Positions 8,063 to 15,647 of a DNA stretch of 51,692 nt are shown here, one piece after another. A program made the translations under genes and the position numbers. This DNA comes from Burkholderia sp. Bp8963 (lineage in GTDB: Bacteria; Pseudomonadota; Gammaproteobacteria; Burkholderiales; Burkholderiaceae): positions 1 through 51,692 of the forward strand of contig NZ_QTQP01000052.1 in the NCBI RefSeq assembly GCF_003854275.1. Direction: 5' to 3'. The stretch's first letter is position 1; every line of letters begins with the position of its first letter. Under the pieces are notes generated by a model. It had not been told where the DNA came from and did not search any database. It saw nothing but the letters and a program-made list of their open reading frames with translations.

Positions 8063-9016
8063 ATGTCACTCGATTCCAACTACCCACGCGATCTGATCGG
8101 CTACGGCCGCCACCCCGTGCAGGCGAACTGGCCCGGGCGGGCGCGCGTCGCCGTGCAGTTCGTGCTGAACTACGAGGAGGGCGGCGAGAACTGCGTGCTG
8201 CACGGCGATCCGGGCTCCGAGCAGTTCCTGTCGGAAATCGTCGGCGCGGCCGCGTATCCGGACCGCCACATGAGCATGGAGTCGATCTACGAATACGGGT
8301 CGCGCGCCGGCGTGTGGCGCATCCTGCGCGAATTCGAGAAGCGCGGATTGCCGCTGACCGTGTTCGGCGTCGGCATGGCGATCGAGCGGCATCCGGAGCT
8401 CGCGCGCGCGTTCGTCGAGCTCGGCCATGAAATCGCGTGCCACGGCTGGCGCTGGATTCATTACCAGAGCATGACGCCCGAGCTCGAGGCCGAGCACATG
8501 CGGCTCGGCATGGAGGCGATCGAGCGCGTGACCGGCGTGCGGCCGCTCGGCTGGTATACGGGCCGCGACAGCCCGAACACGCACCGGCTCGTCGCCGAAT
8601 ACGGCGGCTTCCTGTACGACTCCGACAACTACGGCGACGACCTGCCGTTCTGGATGGACGTCGAAGTGTCGGGCGGCGGCACGACACCGCAGCTGATCGT
8701 CCCGTACACGCTCGACACCAACGACATGCGCTTCGCGACGCCGCAGGGCTTCAACACGGCGGACCACTTCTTCCACTACCTGCGCGACGCGTTCGACGTG
8801 CTGTACGAGGAAGGCGACGAGGCGCCGAAGATGCTGTCGATCGGCATGCACTGCCGCCTGCTCGGTCGCCCGGGCCGCTTCCGCGCGTTGCAACGTTTCC
8901 TCGATCACATCGCGAAGCACGATCGCGTATGGGTGACGCGGCGTGTCGATATCGCGCAACACTGGCGTGAACATCATCCGTACCAGGCTAATCAACGGAA
9001 CGAAGGGAAAGCATGA
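8063..9016 (+). CDS. puuE: Allantoinase, polysaccharide-deacetylase type (PuuE)
   Basis: The 317-residue protein is the cofactor-light allantoinase of the NodB/polysaccharide-deacetylase superfamily, not the metal amidohydrolase type. It converts allantoin to allantoate. Family signatures are NYEEGGENCVLHGD, YGSRAGVWRILREFEKRG, the GHEIACHGWRWIHYQSM block, GWYTGRDSPNT and YDSDNYGDDLPFW. Length is normal and no signal peptide is seen. It begins the puuE-uraD-alc-allA operon and overlaps uraD by 4 bp. A 168-bp gap after the racemase contains a plausible -10 (TACACT near 7942), so a separate promoter is likely. Confidence 0.95.
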   Translation: MSLDSNYPRDLIGYGRHPVQANWPGRARVAVQFVLNYEEGGENCVLHGDPGSEQFLSEIVGAAAYPDRHMSMESIYEYGSRAGVWRILREFEKRGLPLTVFGVGMAIERHPELARAFVELGHEIACHGWRWIHYQSMTPELEAEHMRLGMEAIERVTGVRPLGWYTGRDSPNTHRLVAEYGGFLYDSDNYGDDLPFWMDVEVSGGGTTPQLIVPYTLDTNDMRFATPQGFNTADHFFHYLRDAFDVLYEEGDEAPKMLSIGMHCRLLGRPGRFRALQRFLDHIAKHDRVWVTRRVDIAQHWREHHPYQANQRNEGKA

Positions 9017-9534
9017 AGGCGATGCGCTACACGTTGGAGCAACTGAACACGATGGCGCCGGGCGCATTCGTCGCGGCGCTGTCCGGGATCTTCGAACATT
9101 CGCCGTGGGTCGCCGAGGCGGCCGCGCTCGCGCGGCCGTACGCGAGCATCGACGCGCTGCACCAGACGATGTCGGGCGCGGTGGAGGCGGCAGGCGTTGC
9201 GCGCCAGCTCGCGCTGATCAACGCGCACCCGGAGCTCGCGGGCAAGGCCGCGGTGCGTGGCGAGCTGACCGCCGAATCGACGCGCGAGCAGAGCGGCGCG
9301 GGGCTCGACCAGTGCACGCAGGACGAGTTCGACAAGCTGCTGACGCTGAACCGCACCTACCGCGAGAAGTTCGGATTCCCGTTCATCCTTGCGGTGCGCG
9401 GCTACGATCGCCACGGCATCATCGCGAACTTCGAGTCGCGCGTGAACCATACGCGCACGGAGGAAATGCGCGCGAGCCTCGACCAGATCTACCGGATCGC
9501 ACGTTTCCGGCTCGACGACCTGATCGACGCGTGA
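9013..9534 (+). CDS. uraD: 2-oxo-4-hydroxy-4-carboxy-5-ureidoimidazoline (OHCU) decarboxylase
   Basis: The 173-residue all-helical UraD converts OHCU to S-allantoin, the step after hydroxyisourate hydrolase. Diagnostic pieces are FVAALSGIFEHSPWVAE, LALINAHPELAGKAA and the EKFGFPFILAVRG segment, with the catalytic His in the HPEL motif region of the fold. The ATG overlaps the puuE stop (ATGA), showing translational coupling. Its partner uraH lies about 5 kb away on the other strand, so the two halves of the urate-to-allantoin conversion are in different transcription units. Confidence 0.95.
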   Translation: MKAMRYTLEQLNTMAPGAFVAALSGIFEHSPWVAEAAALARPYASIDALHQTMSGAVEAAGVARQLALINAHPELAGKAAVRGELTAESTREQSGAGLDQCTQDEFDKLLTLNRTYREKFGFPFILAVRGYDRHGIIANFESRVNHTRTEEMRASLDQIYRIARFRLDDLIDA

Positions 9535-9595
9535 CACCGCAATACGGCCTGCTGCGTGGCAGCGGCAATTTCGCAATACTGACCAAGGACACATC

Positions 9596-10609
9596 ATGGC
9601 AATCCCGCTTCTCGACCCCAACGCACCTGACTTCACGCGGCGCTACGTGAATCTCGCGGACCCGCGTCTCGGTGCGCAGGCGCTCGAGGCCAGCGACGAT
9701 TTCTTCGCGCCGAAGGAGCGCATGCTGAACCCCGAGCCGGCGGTGTTCATCCCCGGCAAGTACGACGACCACGGCAAGTGGATGGACGGCTGGGAAACGC
9801 GCCGCAAGCGCACGACCGGCTACGACTGGTGCATCGTCAAGCTCGCGCGCCCGGGCGTGATCAAGGGCTTCGACATCGACACGAGCCACTTCACCGGCAA
9901 CTTCCCGCCGGCCGCGTCGATCGAGGGCGCGTACGTGGCCGACGGCGCGCCGACGCATGCGACCGAGTGGGTCGAGATCGTGCCGTCGACGACGCTGCAG
10001 GGCAACAGCCATCACTACGTCGACGCGAGCGACGCGCGTGCGTTCACACACCTGCGCGTGAACATCTACCCGGACGGCGGCATCGCGCGGCTTCGCGTGT
10101 ACGGCCAGCCTCAGCTCGACTGGGCGGGCGCGAGTGCGACCGAGCAGTTCGATCTCGCGGCGATGGAGAACGGCGGCTACGTGGTCGCCGCGAACAACCA
10201 GCATTTCGGCGTCGCCACGAACCTGCTGCTGCCGGGCCGCGGCGTGAACATGGGCGACGGCTGGGAAACCCGCCGCCGCCGCGAGCCGGGCAACGACTGG
10301 GCGATCATCGCGCTCGCGCAGCCGGGCGTGATCCGCAAGATCGAAGTCGACACCGCGTTCTTCAAGGGCAACTATCCGGACCGCTGCTCGATCCAGGCCG
10401 CGTACGTGACGGGCGGCACCGACAGCTCGCTGATCACTCAGTCGATGTTCTGGCCGGCGCTGCTCGGCGAGCAGAAGCTGCAGATGGACAAGCAGCATTA
10501 CTTCGAACAGGACATCGCGTCGCTTGGCCCCGTCACGCACGTGCGGCTGAACATCATTCCGGACGGCGGCGTGTCGCGCCTGCGCCTGTGGGGGACGCTC
10601 GACAAATGA
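9596..10609 (+). CDS. alc: Allantoicase
   Basis: The 337-residue enzyme hydrolyses allantoate to ureidoglycolate and urea. It shows the duplicated allantoicase repeat: GWETRRKR...DWCIVKLARPGVIKGFDIDT in the first half and GWETRRRR...DWAIIALAQPGVIRKIEVDT in the second, each followed by HxRxNIxPDGGxxRLRxxG. Length is typical. AAGGA lies 7-11 bp before the ATG. It overlaps allA by 4 bp. Confidence 0.96.
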   Translation: MAIPLLDPNAPDFTRRYVNLADPRLGAQALEASDDFFAPKERMLNPEPAVFIPGKYDDHGKWMDGWETRRKRTTGYDWCIVKLARPGVIKGFDIDTSHFTGNFPPAASIEGAYVADGAPTHATEWVEIVPSTTLQGNSHHYVDASDARAFTHLRVNIYPDGGIARLRVYGQPQLDWAGASATEQFDLAAMENGGYVVAANNQHFGVATNLLLPGRGVNMGDGWETRRRREPGNDWAIIALAQPGVIRKIEVDTAFFKGNYPDRCSIQAAYVTGGTDSSLITQSMFWPALLGEQKLQMDKQHYFEQDIASLGPVTHVRLNIIPDGGVSRLRLWGTLDK

Positions 10610-11118
10610 AGACGCTTGCCATCGAACCGCTGACCAAAGAGGCATTCGCGCCGTTCGGCGACGTGATCGAGACGGAAGGCGCGAAGCAGATCCCGATCAA
10701 CCTCGGCACGACGATCCGCTTTCACGATCTCGCGAAGGTCGACGTCGACGACGAAGACGGCCGCACGCTCGTGAACCTGTTTCGTGGCCAGCCGCGCACG
10801 CTGCCGTTCGAGGTGAAGATGCTCGAGCGGCATCCGCTCGGCAGCCAGGCGTTCGTGCCGCTGAACGACCAGCCATATCTTGTCGTCGTCGCACCCGTGG
10901 GCGAGCTCGACCCGGCGAAGATCCGCGCGTTCGTGACGAGCGGCTGGCAGGGCGTCAATTACGCGAAGGGCGTGTGGCATCACCCGCTGATCGCGCTCGG
11001 TGACGTCAGCGACTTCATCGTCGTCGATCGCGGCGGGGAGGGGCTGAATCTCAACGAGCAGGATCTGGCGGAATCGCTTTGGCTCACCGACGAGGCGCTG
11101 CATGTGCTGACGGCGTGA
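10606..11118 (+). CDS. allA: Ureidoglycolate lyase
   Basis: The 170-residue cupin-fold enzyme splits ureidoglycolate to glyoxylate and urea and finishes the linear pathway in this operon. It has the family pattern LTKEAFAPFGDVIE, a VNLFRGQPR strand, MLERHPLGSQAFVPL with metal-site His, and the GVWHHPLIAL motif. The start overlaps the alc stop (ATGA). A strong terminator follows after about 35 bp, so the operon ends here. Glyoxylate made here could feed the tartronate-semialdehyde route, matching the reductase-like gene near 19 kb. Confidence 0.95.
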   Translation: MKTLAIEPLTKEAFAPFGDVIETEGAKQIPINLGTTIRFHDLAKVDVDDEDGRTLVNLFRGQPRTLPFEVKMLERHPLGSQAFVPLNDQPYLVVVAPVGELDPAKIRAFVTSGWQGVNYAKGVWHHPLIALGDVSDFIVVDRGGEGLNLNEQDLAESLWLTDEALHVLTA

Positions 11119-11154
11119 GTCGCCGGCGTTCTCGCGATTGACTGCCTGTCGAAA

Positions 11155-11180
11155 CCCGCGCAACTTGCGCGGGTTTTTTT
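11155..11180 (+). terminator. Rho-independent terminator of the puuE-uraD-alc-allA operon
   Basis: CCCGCGC (11155-11161), loop AACTT, GCGCGGG (11167-11173), then seven T. The stem can extend by the flanking AA/TT. Confidence 0.92.
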
Positions 11181-11306
11181 ATGCGCGGTCGTTTTCTCGC
11201 GAGGCGTTGCGCTCGAACGGCTTCCAGTGCGAGATCAAGGCGATCGCGCGGCTGCCGGACACTGCCGACGCGTGAGCCGGGCGCCCGTGCTTCGTGGCCG
11301 CGCGTG

Positions 11307-12122
11307 TCACGGCGCGACGGGTGGCTCCTGTTCATACGCGCGATGCAGCAGCGCGGCGAGCGACGACGAATCGGGCAGCGTCGCCGTGCCGAGCCGGCGC
11401 ACGGCGATCGCGGGCGTCCAGGAGTTCATCACGACGGCGCCGCTCATCGACGGCAGGTCGGCCGGCGCCACTTCGCGGTCGTGCTGCGCGATGCCAAGGC
11501 GCGCCAGTTGCCGCCGCAGGATGCGCATCGTGACGCCGCCGAGCATGCCGGCCACCGGCCACACGACCGCGTCGCCGGCCCGGAACGCCAGATTCCAGAT
11601 CGAGCCTTCGCTGATGCGCCCATGACGATCGACGAATGCCGCATCGTCGAAACCCTGCGCGACCGCGCGCCGCAGGAAGTGCGTCTTCGCGACTTCACCG
11701 ACGTGCTTGATGTCAGGCAGCACGCGCTCGTAGTCGAACAGCGCGAGATCGAGCGGGCCCGCCGGCCCCGACGACGGTGCGGCGGTGCGGACCAGCACGT
11801 CGAGCGCTTCGTCGTCGCGCGGTGCGACGAATTCTCCTGTCGTCGCATGAACGGTCGCGGTCAGCGACAGCGCCGACGGCGCGCGATCGAGCGCGGCACG
11901 CAGAAACGCGAGAATCCGCGCGTCGGGCAGCGCGTGCCCGAACAGCGCGTTCGACGCATCGCGCAGCCGTGCGAGGTGCAGGTCGAGGCCGCACACGCGT
12001 GCGTCGCGGACCTGCATCGCGGTGAAGTGCGCATGGCCCGCGAAAGCCAGTGCGGCGAGCGCGTCCGGCGCAGCGGCGACGCCATTGATCTGGGCGACGG
12101 ACGGGAACGGTGTAACGGTCAT
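11307..12122 (-). CDS. Class IV aminotransferase (branched-chain/D-amino-acid/ADC-lyase type)
   Basis: The 271-residue PLP enzyme has the fold-type IV signature: Lys in EVAKTHFLRR, then GFDDAAFVDRHGRISEGSIW. That pattern is shared by branched-chain and D-amino-acid aminotransferases and 4-amino-4-deoxychorismate lyases, so the substrate stays open. The start at 12122 (MTVTPFPS) is preferred over an ATG 30 bp earlier because GGAG lies 8 bp upstream of it. It is divergent from a LysR-type gene with a shared intergenic inverted repeat, and that LysR protein probably regulates it. It does not belong to the purine pathway by family. Confidence 0.85.
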   Translation of the reverse strand: MTVTPFPSVAQINGVAAAPDALAALAFAGHAHFTAMQVRDARVCGLDLHLARLRDASNALFGHALPDARILAFLRAALDRAPSALSLTATVHATTGEFVAPRDDEALDVLVRTAAPSSGPAGPLDLALFDYERVLPDIKHVGEVAKTHFLRRAVAQGFDDAAFVDRHGRISEGSIWNLAFRAGDAVVWPVAGMLGGVTMRILRRQLARLGIAQHDREVAPADLPSMSGAVVMNSWTPAIAVRRLGTATLPDSSSLAALLHRAYEQEPPVAP

Positions 12123-12223
12123 CGGCGAATCTCCGGGTTCGGCCGCAGGCACGGGGCGGCGCGCGGCATCTTCAAGAAAGGCTATTGTTTGCCGATTGAT
12201 GGCGTCATGAAAAACGAGTAGTT

Positions 12224-12251
12224 TTCAAACGGTCATCAAATCCTGTTTGAA
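12224..12251. promoter_or_regulatory. Inverted repeat between divergent aminotransferase and LysR genes
   Basis: TTCAAAC (12224-12230) and GTTTGAA (12245-12251) are perfect 7-bp arms with a 14-bp spacer. The right arm ends 5 bp before the likely LysR start. A LysR-type binding site serving both divergent genes is the natural reading, but the spacing and overlap with the start region could also mean direct repression. Confidence 0.4.
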
Positions 12252-12256
12252 GATCG

Positions 12257-13177
12257 ATGGAACGCATGTGGCCCGGTACGCGCGCGCTGAGAACGTTCGA
12301 TGCGGCGGCGCGGCACCTGAATTTCTCGCGGGCGGCCGACGAGGTCGGACTGACGCCGGCAGCCGTCAGTCACCAGATCAAGGAAATCGAGGCGCAGCTC
12401 GGCATGGAACTGTTCGTCCGTACGAGCCGCAGCATCCGGCTGACGCCGGCGGGCGTCGTGCTGGCTGCGGCTGCCACCGATGCGCTGGCAAGCCTGCAGC
12501 GTGCGACCGCGCGGGCACGCCGCATCGCGCGCGAGCAGACTGAACTGCGCGTGTCGGTCGGCGCGCGCTTCGCGACGCACTGGCTGCTGCCGCGCCTGCC
12601 GCGTTTCAGGGCTGCGTATCCGGCGTTCGAACTCACGTTCGACATCACCGACCGCCTGCGCGATTTCGATGACGACGATGTGGATGTCGCGATCCGCTTC
12701 GGCACCGGGCGTTACCGGGACGCATGTGCGCAGCGCCTGTTCGGCACGTCCGTCGTCGCGGTCTGCAGCCCGGCGCTGCTGTCGGGCGGGCGGCCGCCAC
12801 GCGTGCCGCGCGACCTGCTGCGCCACACGCTTTGCCACGCCGACTGCGAAATCGATGGCGTGATCTGGCCGCGCTGGTCGGCGTGGATGGCCGCGGCCGG
12901 CGTCGACGGTTTCGACGACAGCCGGTGCGTCGCGTTTCCGGATTCGAGCCACGTCGTGCAGGCGGTGGCGGACGGCGCGGCGGTCGGGCTGGCGGAGCCG
13001 CACATGATTGCGCGCGATCTCGCGGACAGGCGCCTCGTGCGGCTGTTCGACGTGAGCGTCGAGGTGGCGCCGGCGCTCGCGTATCACGTCGTGTATCCGG
13101 AGCACACGCAGGACGATCCGCGCATCGTCGCATTGCGCGACTGGCTCGCGGACGAAGTCGCGATGGTGCATGCCTGA
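12257..13177 (+). CDS. LysR-family transcriptional regulator, GcvA-like
   Basis: The 306-residue protein has an N-terminal winged HTH (about residues 9-68: ALRTFDAAARHLNFSRAADE, then TPAAVSHQIKEIEAQLG) and a PBP2-type effector domain with the GcvA/AmpR-subfamily traits FATHWLLPRL and DVDVAIRFGTG. It is transcribed divergently from the class IV aminotransferase and overlaps the remnant of an ACT-domain gene downstream. An ATG at 12269 is an alternative start, since no strong Shine-Dalgarno marks 12257. The effector is unknown; amino-acid related control is inferred from both neighbours. Confidence 0.9.
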   Translation: MERMWPGTRALRTFDAAARHLNFSRAADEVGLTPAAVSHQIKEIEAQLGMELFVRTSRSIRLTPAGVVLAAAATDALASLQRATARARRIAREQTELRVSVGARFATHWLLPRLPRFRAAYPAFELTFDITDRLRDFDDDDVDVAIRFGTGRYRDACAQRLFGTSVVAVCSPALLSGGRPPRVPRDLLRHTLCHADCEIDGVIWPRWSAWMAAAGVDGFDDSRCVAFPDSSHVVQAVADGAAVGLAEPHMIARDLADRRLVRLFDVSVEVAPALAYHVVYPEHTQDDPRIVALRDWLADEVAMVHA

Positions 13178-13434
13178 CCAGCCCGAACTGCATCCGGGTG
13201 CGTTCGCATTCGTATCGCTGCCGACCAATGCAGACGTGTCGTTATCCGAACGTGCATTCCGACCTTGCGGCCGTTGGTCTTACCGCGGCATTCGCACGGG
13301 CACTCGGCGCGGCCGGCATCAGTTGCAACGTGATGGCCGCCGCGTACCACGATCACATCTTCGTCCCGTTCGACGACGGCCCGCGCGCACGCGATGCACT
13401 CGTCGCGCTTCAGCGCGACGCGATGCGCGGCTAA
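13170..13434 (+). pseudogene. ACT-domain protein (DUF2241-like), internally deleted and frameshifted
   Basis: Two pieces of one small ACT-domain family are seen in different frames. The frame starting with ATG at 13170 gives ELHPGAFAFVSLPTNADV, which matches the N-terminal LHPGxFxFxSLP segment. From about 13250 the adjacent frame gives VHSDLAAVGLTAAFARAL, then GISCNVMAAAYHDHIFVP, the conserved C-terminal ACT part, running to the stop at 13432-13434. The middle of the about 130-residue family, around 45 codons, is missing and the frame shifts at the junction (about 13225-13250). The start overlaps the end of the LysR gene. A C-terminal-only product is possible but unlikely. Confidence 0.7.
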
Positions 13435-13459
13435 CGCACGAAGAGCATCAGGCGCACGC

Positions 13460-13487
13460 AAAAAAAACGGACCCGATAACGGGCCCG
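13460..13487 (-). terminator. Rho-independent terminator of puuD
   Basis: Read on the minus strand, CGGGCCCG-TTAT-CGGGTCCG forms an 8-bp stem with one G-U pair, followed by eight T (13467 down to 13460). It lies about 45 bp beyond the puuD stop. Confidence 0.88.
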
Positions 13488-13532
13488 CGAACGGAAAGGG
13501 ACAGCGCCGGCGTCCGGCGCTACCAGGCGGCG

Positions 13533-14726
13533 TTACTTCACCGCACCACCTTCGAACCACGCGGCGAGCTTCGTGCGCTCGTCGTCGGTCATGTGCGTGA
13601 CGTTGCCGATCGGCATCGCCTTCAGGCGCACGGCCTGCTCATAGATGCGCTGCGCGTTCTTCGACACTTCGTCCGGCGTGTCGAACATCACGCCGGCGGG
13701 CGCGCTGCCCATCAGCGTCGGCTTCGACGAGTGGCACTCGACGCAGCGCTGCTGCAGGATCGGCATGATGTCGTTGATCACGACCTTCGGCGCGTTCGCG
13801 GCCTGCGCTTCCGGTGCGACCGGCTTCGGCATCGTCCATACGAGTGCGGCCGCCATCAGTGCGACGCCGCCGATCGGCAGGAACCACAGCTGCTGGCCGC
13901 GGTGACGCATCACGAAGAACTGGCGGATCAGCGCTCCGGCCAGCATGATCAGCACGAGCACGATCCAGTTGTACTTGTTCGCGTAAGTCATCGCGTAGTG
14001 GTTCGACAGCATCGCGAACACGACCGGCAGCGTGAAGTACGTGTTGTGCACCGAGCGCTGCTTGCCGCGCTTGCCGTAGATCGGGTTCGGCTCTTCGCCC
14101 TTCAGCATCTTGTCGACCATCTTGCGCTGGCCGGGGATGATCACGAAGAACACGTTTGCCGACATGATCGTCGCGAGCATCGCGCCGACGATCAGGTACG
14201 CGGCGCGACCGGCGAAGATGTGGCATGCGAGGTACGCGGCGACGACGACGTAGATGCCGACGCAGATCCCGAGCACACGGTCGTTGGTGCCGAGCACGCG
14301 GCACAACGTGTCATAGACGATCCAGCCGGCCATCAGGAAGCCGAGCGCGGACGCAACCGCGACCACCGGGCCCATGTCGAGCACGCTCTTGTCGATCAGG
14401 TACGTGTTCGGCGCGAGCAGGTACAGCACGAAGAACAGCGAGAAGCCCGACATCCAGGTCGTGTACGACGGCCACTTCGACCAGTGCAGGTCGTCCGGCA
14501 TTTCGGGCGGCGCGACCGTGTACTTCTGCATGTTGTAGAAACCGCCGCCGTGCACGTGCCACAGCTCGCCGAACACGCCGCGCTTGCGCTGGTTCGGGTC
14601 GGTCGGCGGTTTCAGGCTGTTGTCGAGGGCGACGAAGTAGAAGGACTCGCCGATCCACGCGATCGCGGCGATGACATGCAGCCAGCGAAGCGCGAGGTTC
14701 AGCCAGTCGGTGATGAAGCCTTCCAT
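13533..14726 (-). CDS. puuD: Urate hydroxylase PuuD, membrane cytochrome type
   Basis: The 397-residue protein converts urate to 5-hydroxyisourate while passing electrons to the respiratory chain, replacing soluble uricase. It has an N-terminal DUF989 membrane domain (about eight hydrophobic segments, starting with LRWLHVIAAIAWIGESFYF and including an ELWHVHGGGFY loop). The C-terminal cytochrome c domain has a CxxCH haem site (C328-V-E-C331-H332) and a probable Met ligand in RLKAMPIGNVTHM. GGAG just upstream of the ATG supports the start. uraH, the next enzyme, lies immediately upstream on the same strand, 52 bp away. Confidence 0.95.
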   Translation of the reverse strand: MEGFITDWLNLALRWLHVIAAIAWIGESFYFVALDNSLKPPTDPNQRKRGVFGELWHVHGGGFYNMQKYTVAPPEMPDDLHWSKWPSYTTWMSGFSLFFVLYLLAPNTYLIDKSVLDMGPVVAVASALGFLMAGWIVYDTLCRVLGTNDRVLGICVGIYVVVAAYLACHIFAGRAAYLIVGAMLATIMSANVFFVIIPGQRKMVDKMLKGEEPNPIYGKRGKQRSVHNTYFTLPVVFAMLSNHYAMTYANKYNWIVLVLIMLAGALIRQFFVMRHRGQQLWFLPIGGVALMAAALVWTMPKPVAPEAQAANAPKVVINDIMPILQQRCVECHSSKPTLMGSAPAGVMFDTPDEVSKNAQRIYEQAVRLKAMPIGNVTHMTDDERTKLAAWFEGGAVK

Positions 14727-14778
14727 GGAACTCCTCCAATCTCGGATCGTTGTCGTGATGCGGGCGGCCGATACGGTG

Positions 14779-15132
14779 TCAGCTGCCGCGATAGGTGCTG
14801 TACGACCACGGGGATACCAGCAGCGGCACGTGGTAGTGCGCGGCCGGGTCGGCGATGCCGAAGCGCAGCACGACGCGATCGACGAAACGGGGTTCGGGCA
14901 CCTTCACGCCGATCGCCGCGAAGTAATCGCCCGCGTGGAACACGAGTTCGTATTCGCCGGCGGCGAGCGCGGCACCTTCGAGCAGCGGTTCGTCGCAGCG
15001 GCCGTCGCTATTGGTCAGCACGGTCTTGATCGCGCGGCGCGAATCGCCGTCCAGCGCGTAGAGGTCCACCTTGAGCGCGGCGCCGGGGCGGCCGTGCGCC
15101 GTATCGAGTACGTGGGTAGTGAGCTTGCCCAT
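14779..15132 (-). CDS. uraH: 5-hydroxyisourate hydrolase (transthyretin-related)
   Basis: The 117-residue transthyretin-like protein hydrolyses 5-hydroxyisourate to OHCU. It has the N-terminal THVLDTAHGRPG signature, VDRVVLRFGI, HYHVPLLVSPWSYSTY and the invariant C-terminal YRGS tetrapeptide. The start at 15132 gives the usual family length; the open frame upstream is unconserved. No Sec signal is present, so it is cytoplasmic. It precedes puuD in a two-gene operon: the enzymes making and consuming hydroxyisourate are co-transcribed. Length and motifs are intact. Confidence 0.95.
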   Translation of the reverse strand: MGKLTTHVLDTAHGRPGAALKVDLYALDGDSRRAIKTVLTNSDGRCDEPLLEGAALAAGEYELVFHAGDYFAAIGVKVPEPRFVDRVVLRFGIADPAAHYHVPLLVSPWSYSTYRGS

Positions 15133-15647
15133 TCGCTTTGTCCTTGTGTGAATGCGAGGTTCGGCGGCGGCCCGATCCAATGACTGTGCGGCGGATCGAG
15201 GCTCCACGTCACGTGGCTACATACCCGTCGGCGAGTTGAAGCGAGCGCCGTGCACGCATTGTAAGAAGGTTCCTCGTGCAAAACCGCGAGCGATAGCAAA
15301 GATAATGCGCCGCGCATGAGCGGCTGTCGACGGCGCGAAAAAAACGCGGTCGCAACGCGCTTTCACCCACCTCCATCCGCGGCCGGACGCCACGGCGCGC
15401 GGGCTGCGCACGTACCATATCGAAACCGTGAACGTGGGTATTCGGGATCGCGCATTGTGTGCCGCACGCGCTTGCGCGATCCTGCCGCCTTGCACGTCGG
15501 CTCCGGCCGGCGCGTACCCCGAAGACGGCGAGCACGCCGGGTAACCGGGCCAGGGCGTTCGAACGGACGCAGGCACCGGGCGTGCCGCGAATCAGCGTTC
15601 GAACGGCTTTGCGACTGCCCGTAAGGGCTGACCGACGCGGAGAACGC
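15133..15647. other. Divergent intergenic region, uraH-puuD versus 8-oxoguanine deaminase
   Basis: These 515 bp contain both promoters. At 15204-15216 there is an inverted repeat CCACGT-C-ACGTGG, 72 bp upstream of uraH, a possible operator for a urate-responsive regulator. GGAG at 15639-15642 precedes the rightward gene. No small gene is convincing here; open frames are Arg/Ala-rich shadows. Confidence 0.5.
15204..15216. promoter_or_regulatory. Short inverted repeat upstream of uraH-puuD
   Basis: CCACGT (15204-15209) and ACGTGG (15211-15216) with a 1-bp spacer form a compact dyad 72-84 bp before the uraH start. It is a candidate operator by position only. No regulator is identified, but a LysR gene (17143-18072) and a GntR gene (4691) border the pathway. 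Confidence 0.3.

Noticed and set aside
13170..15029. 619-codon rightward frame beginning in the ACT remnant
   Set aside because: After the first about 20 codons it is antisense to puuD and uraH, with no conserved motif. Only the N-terminal piece is genuine.
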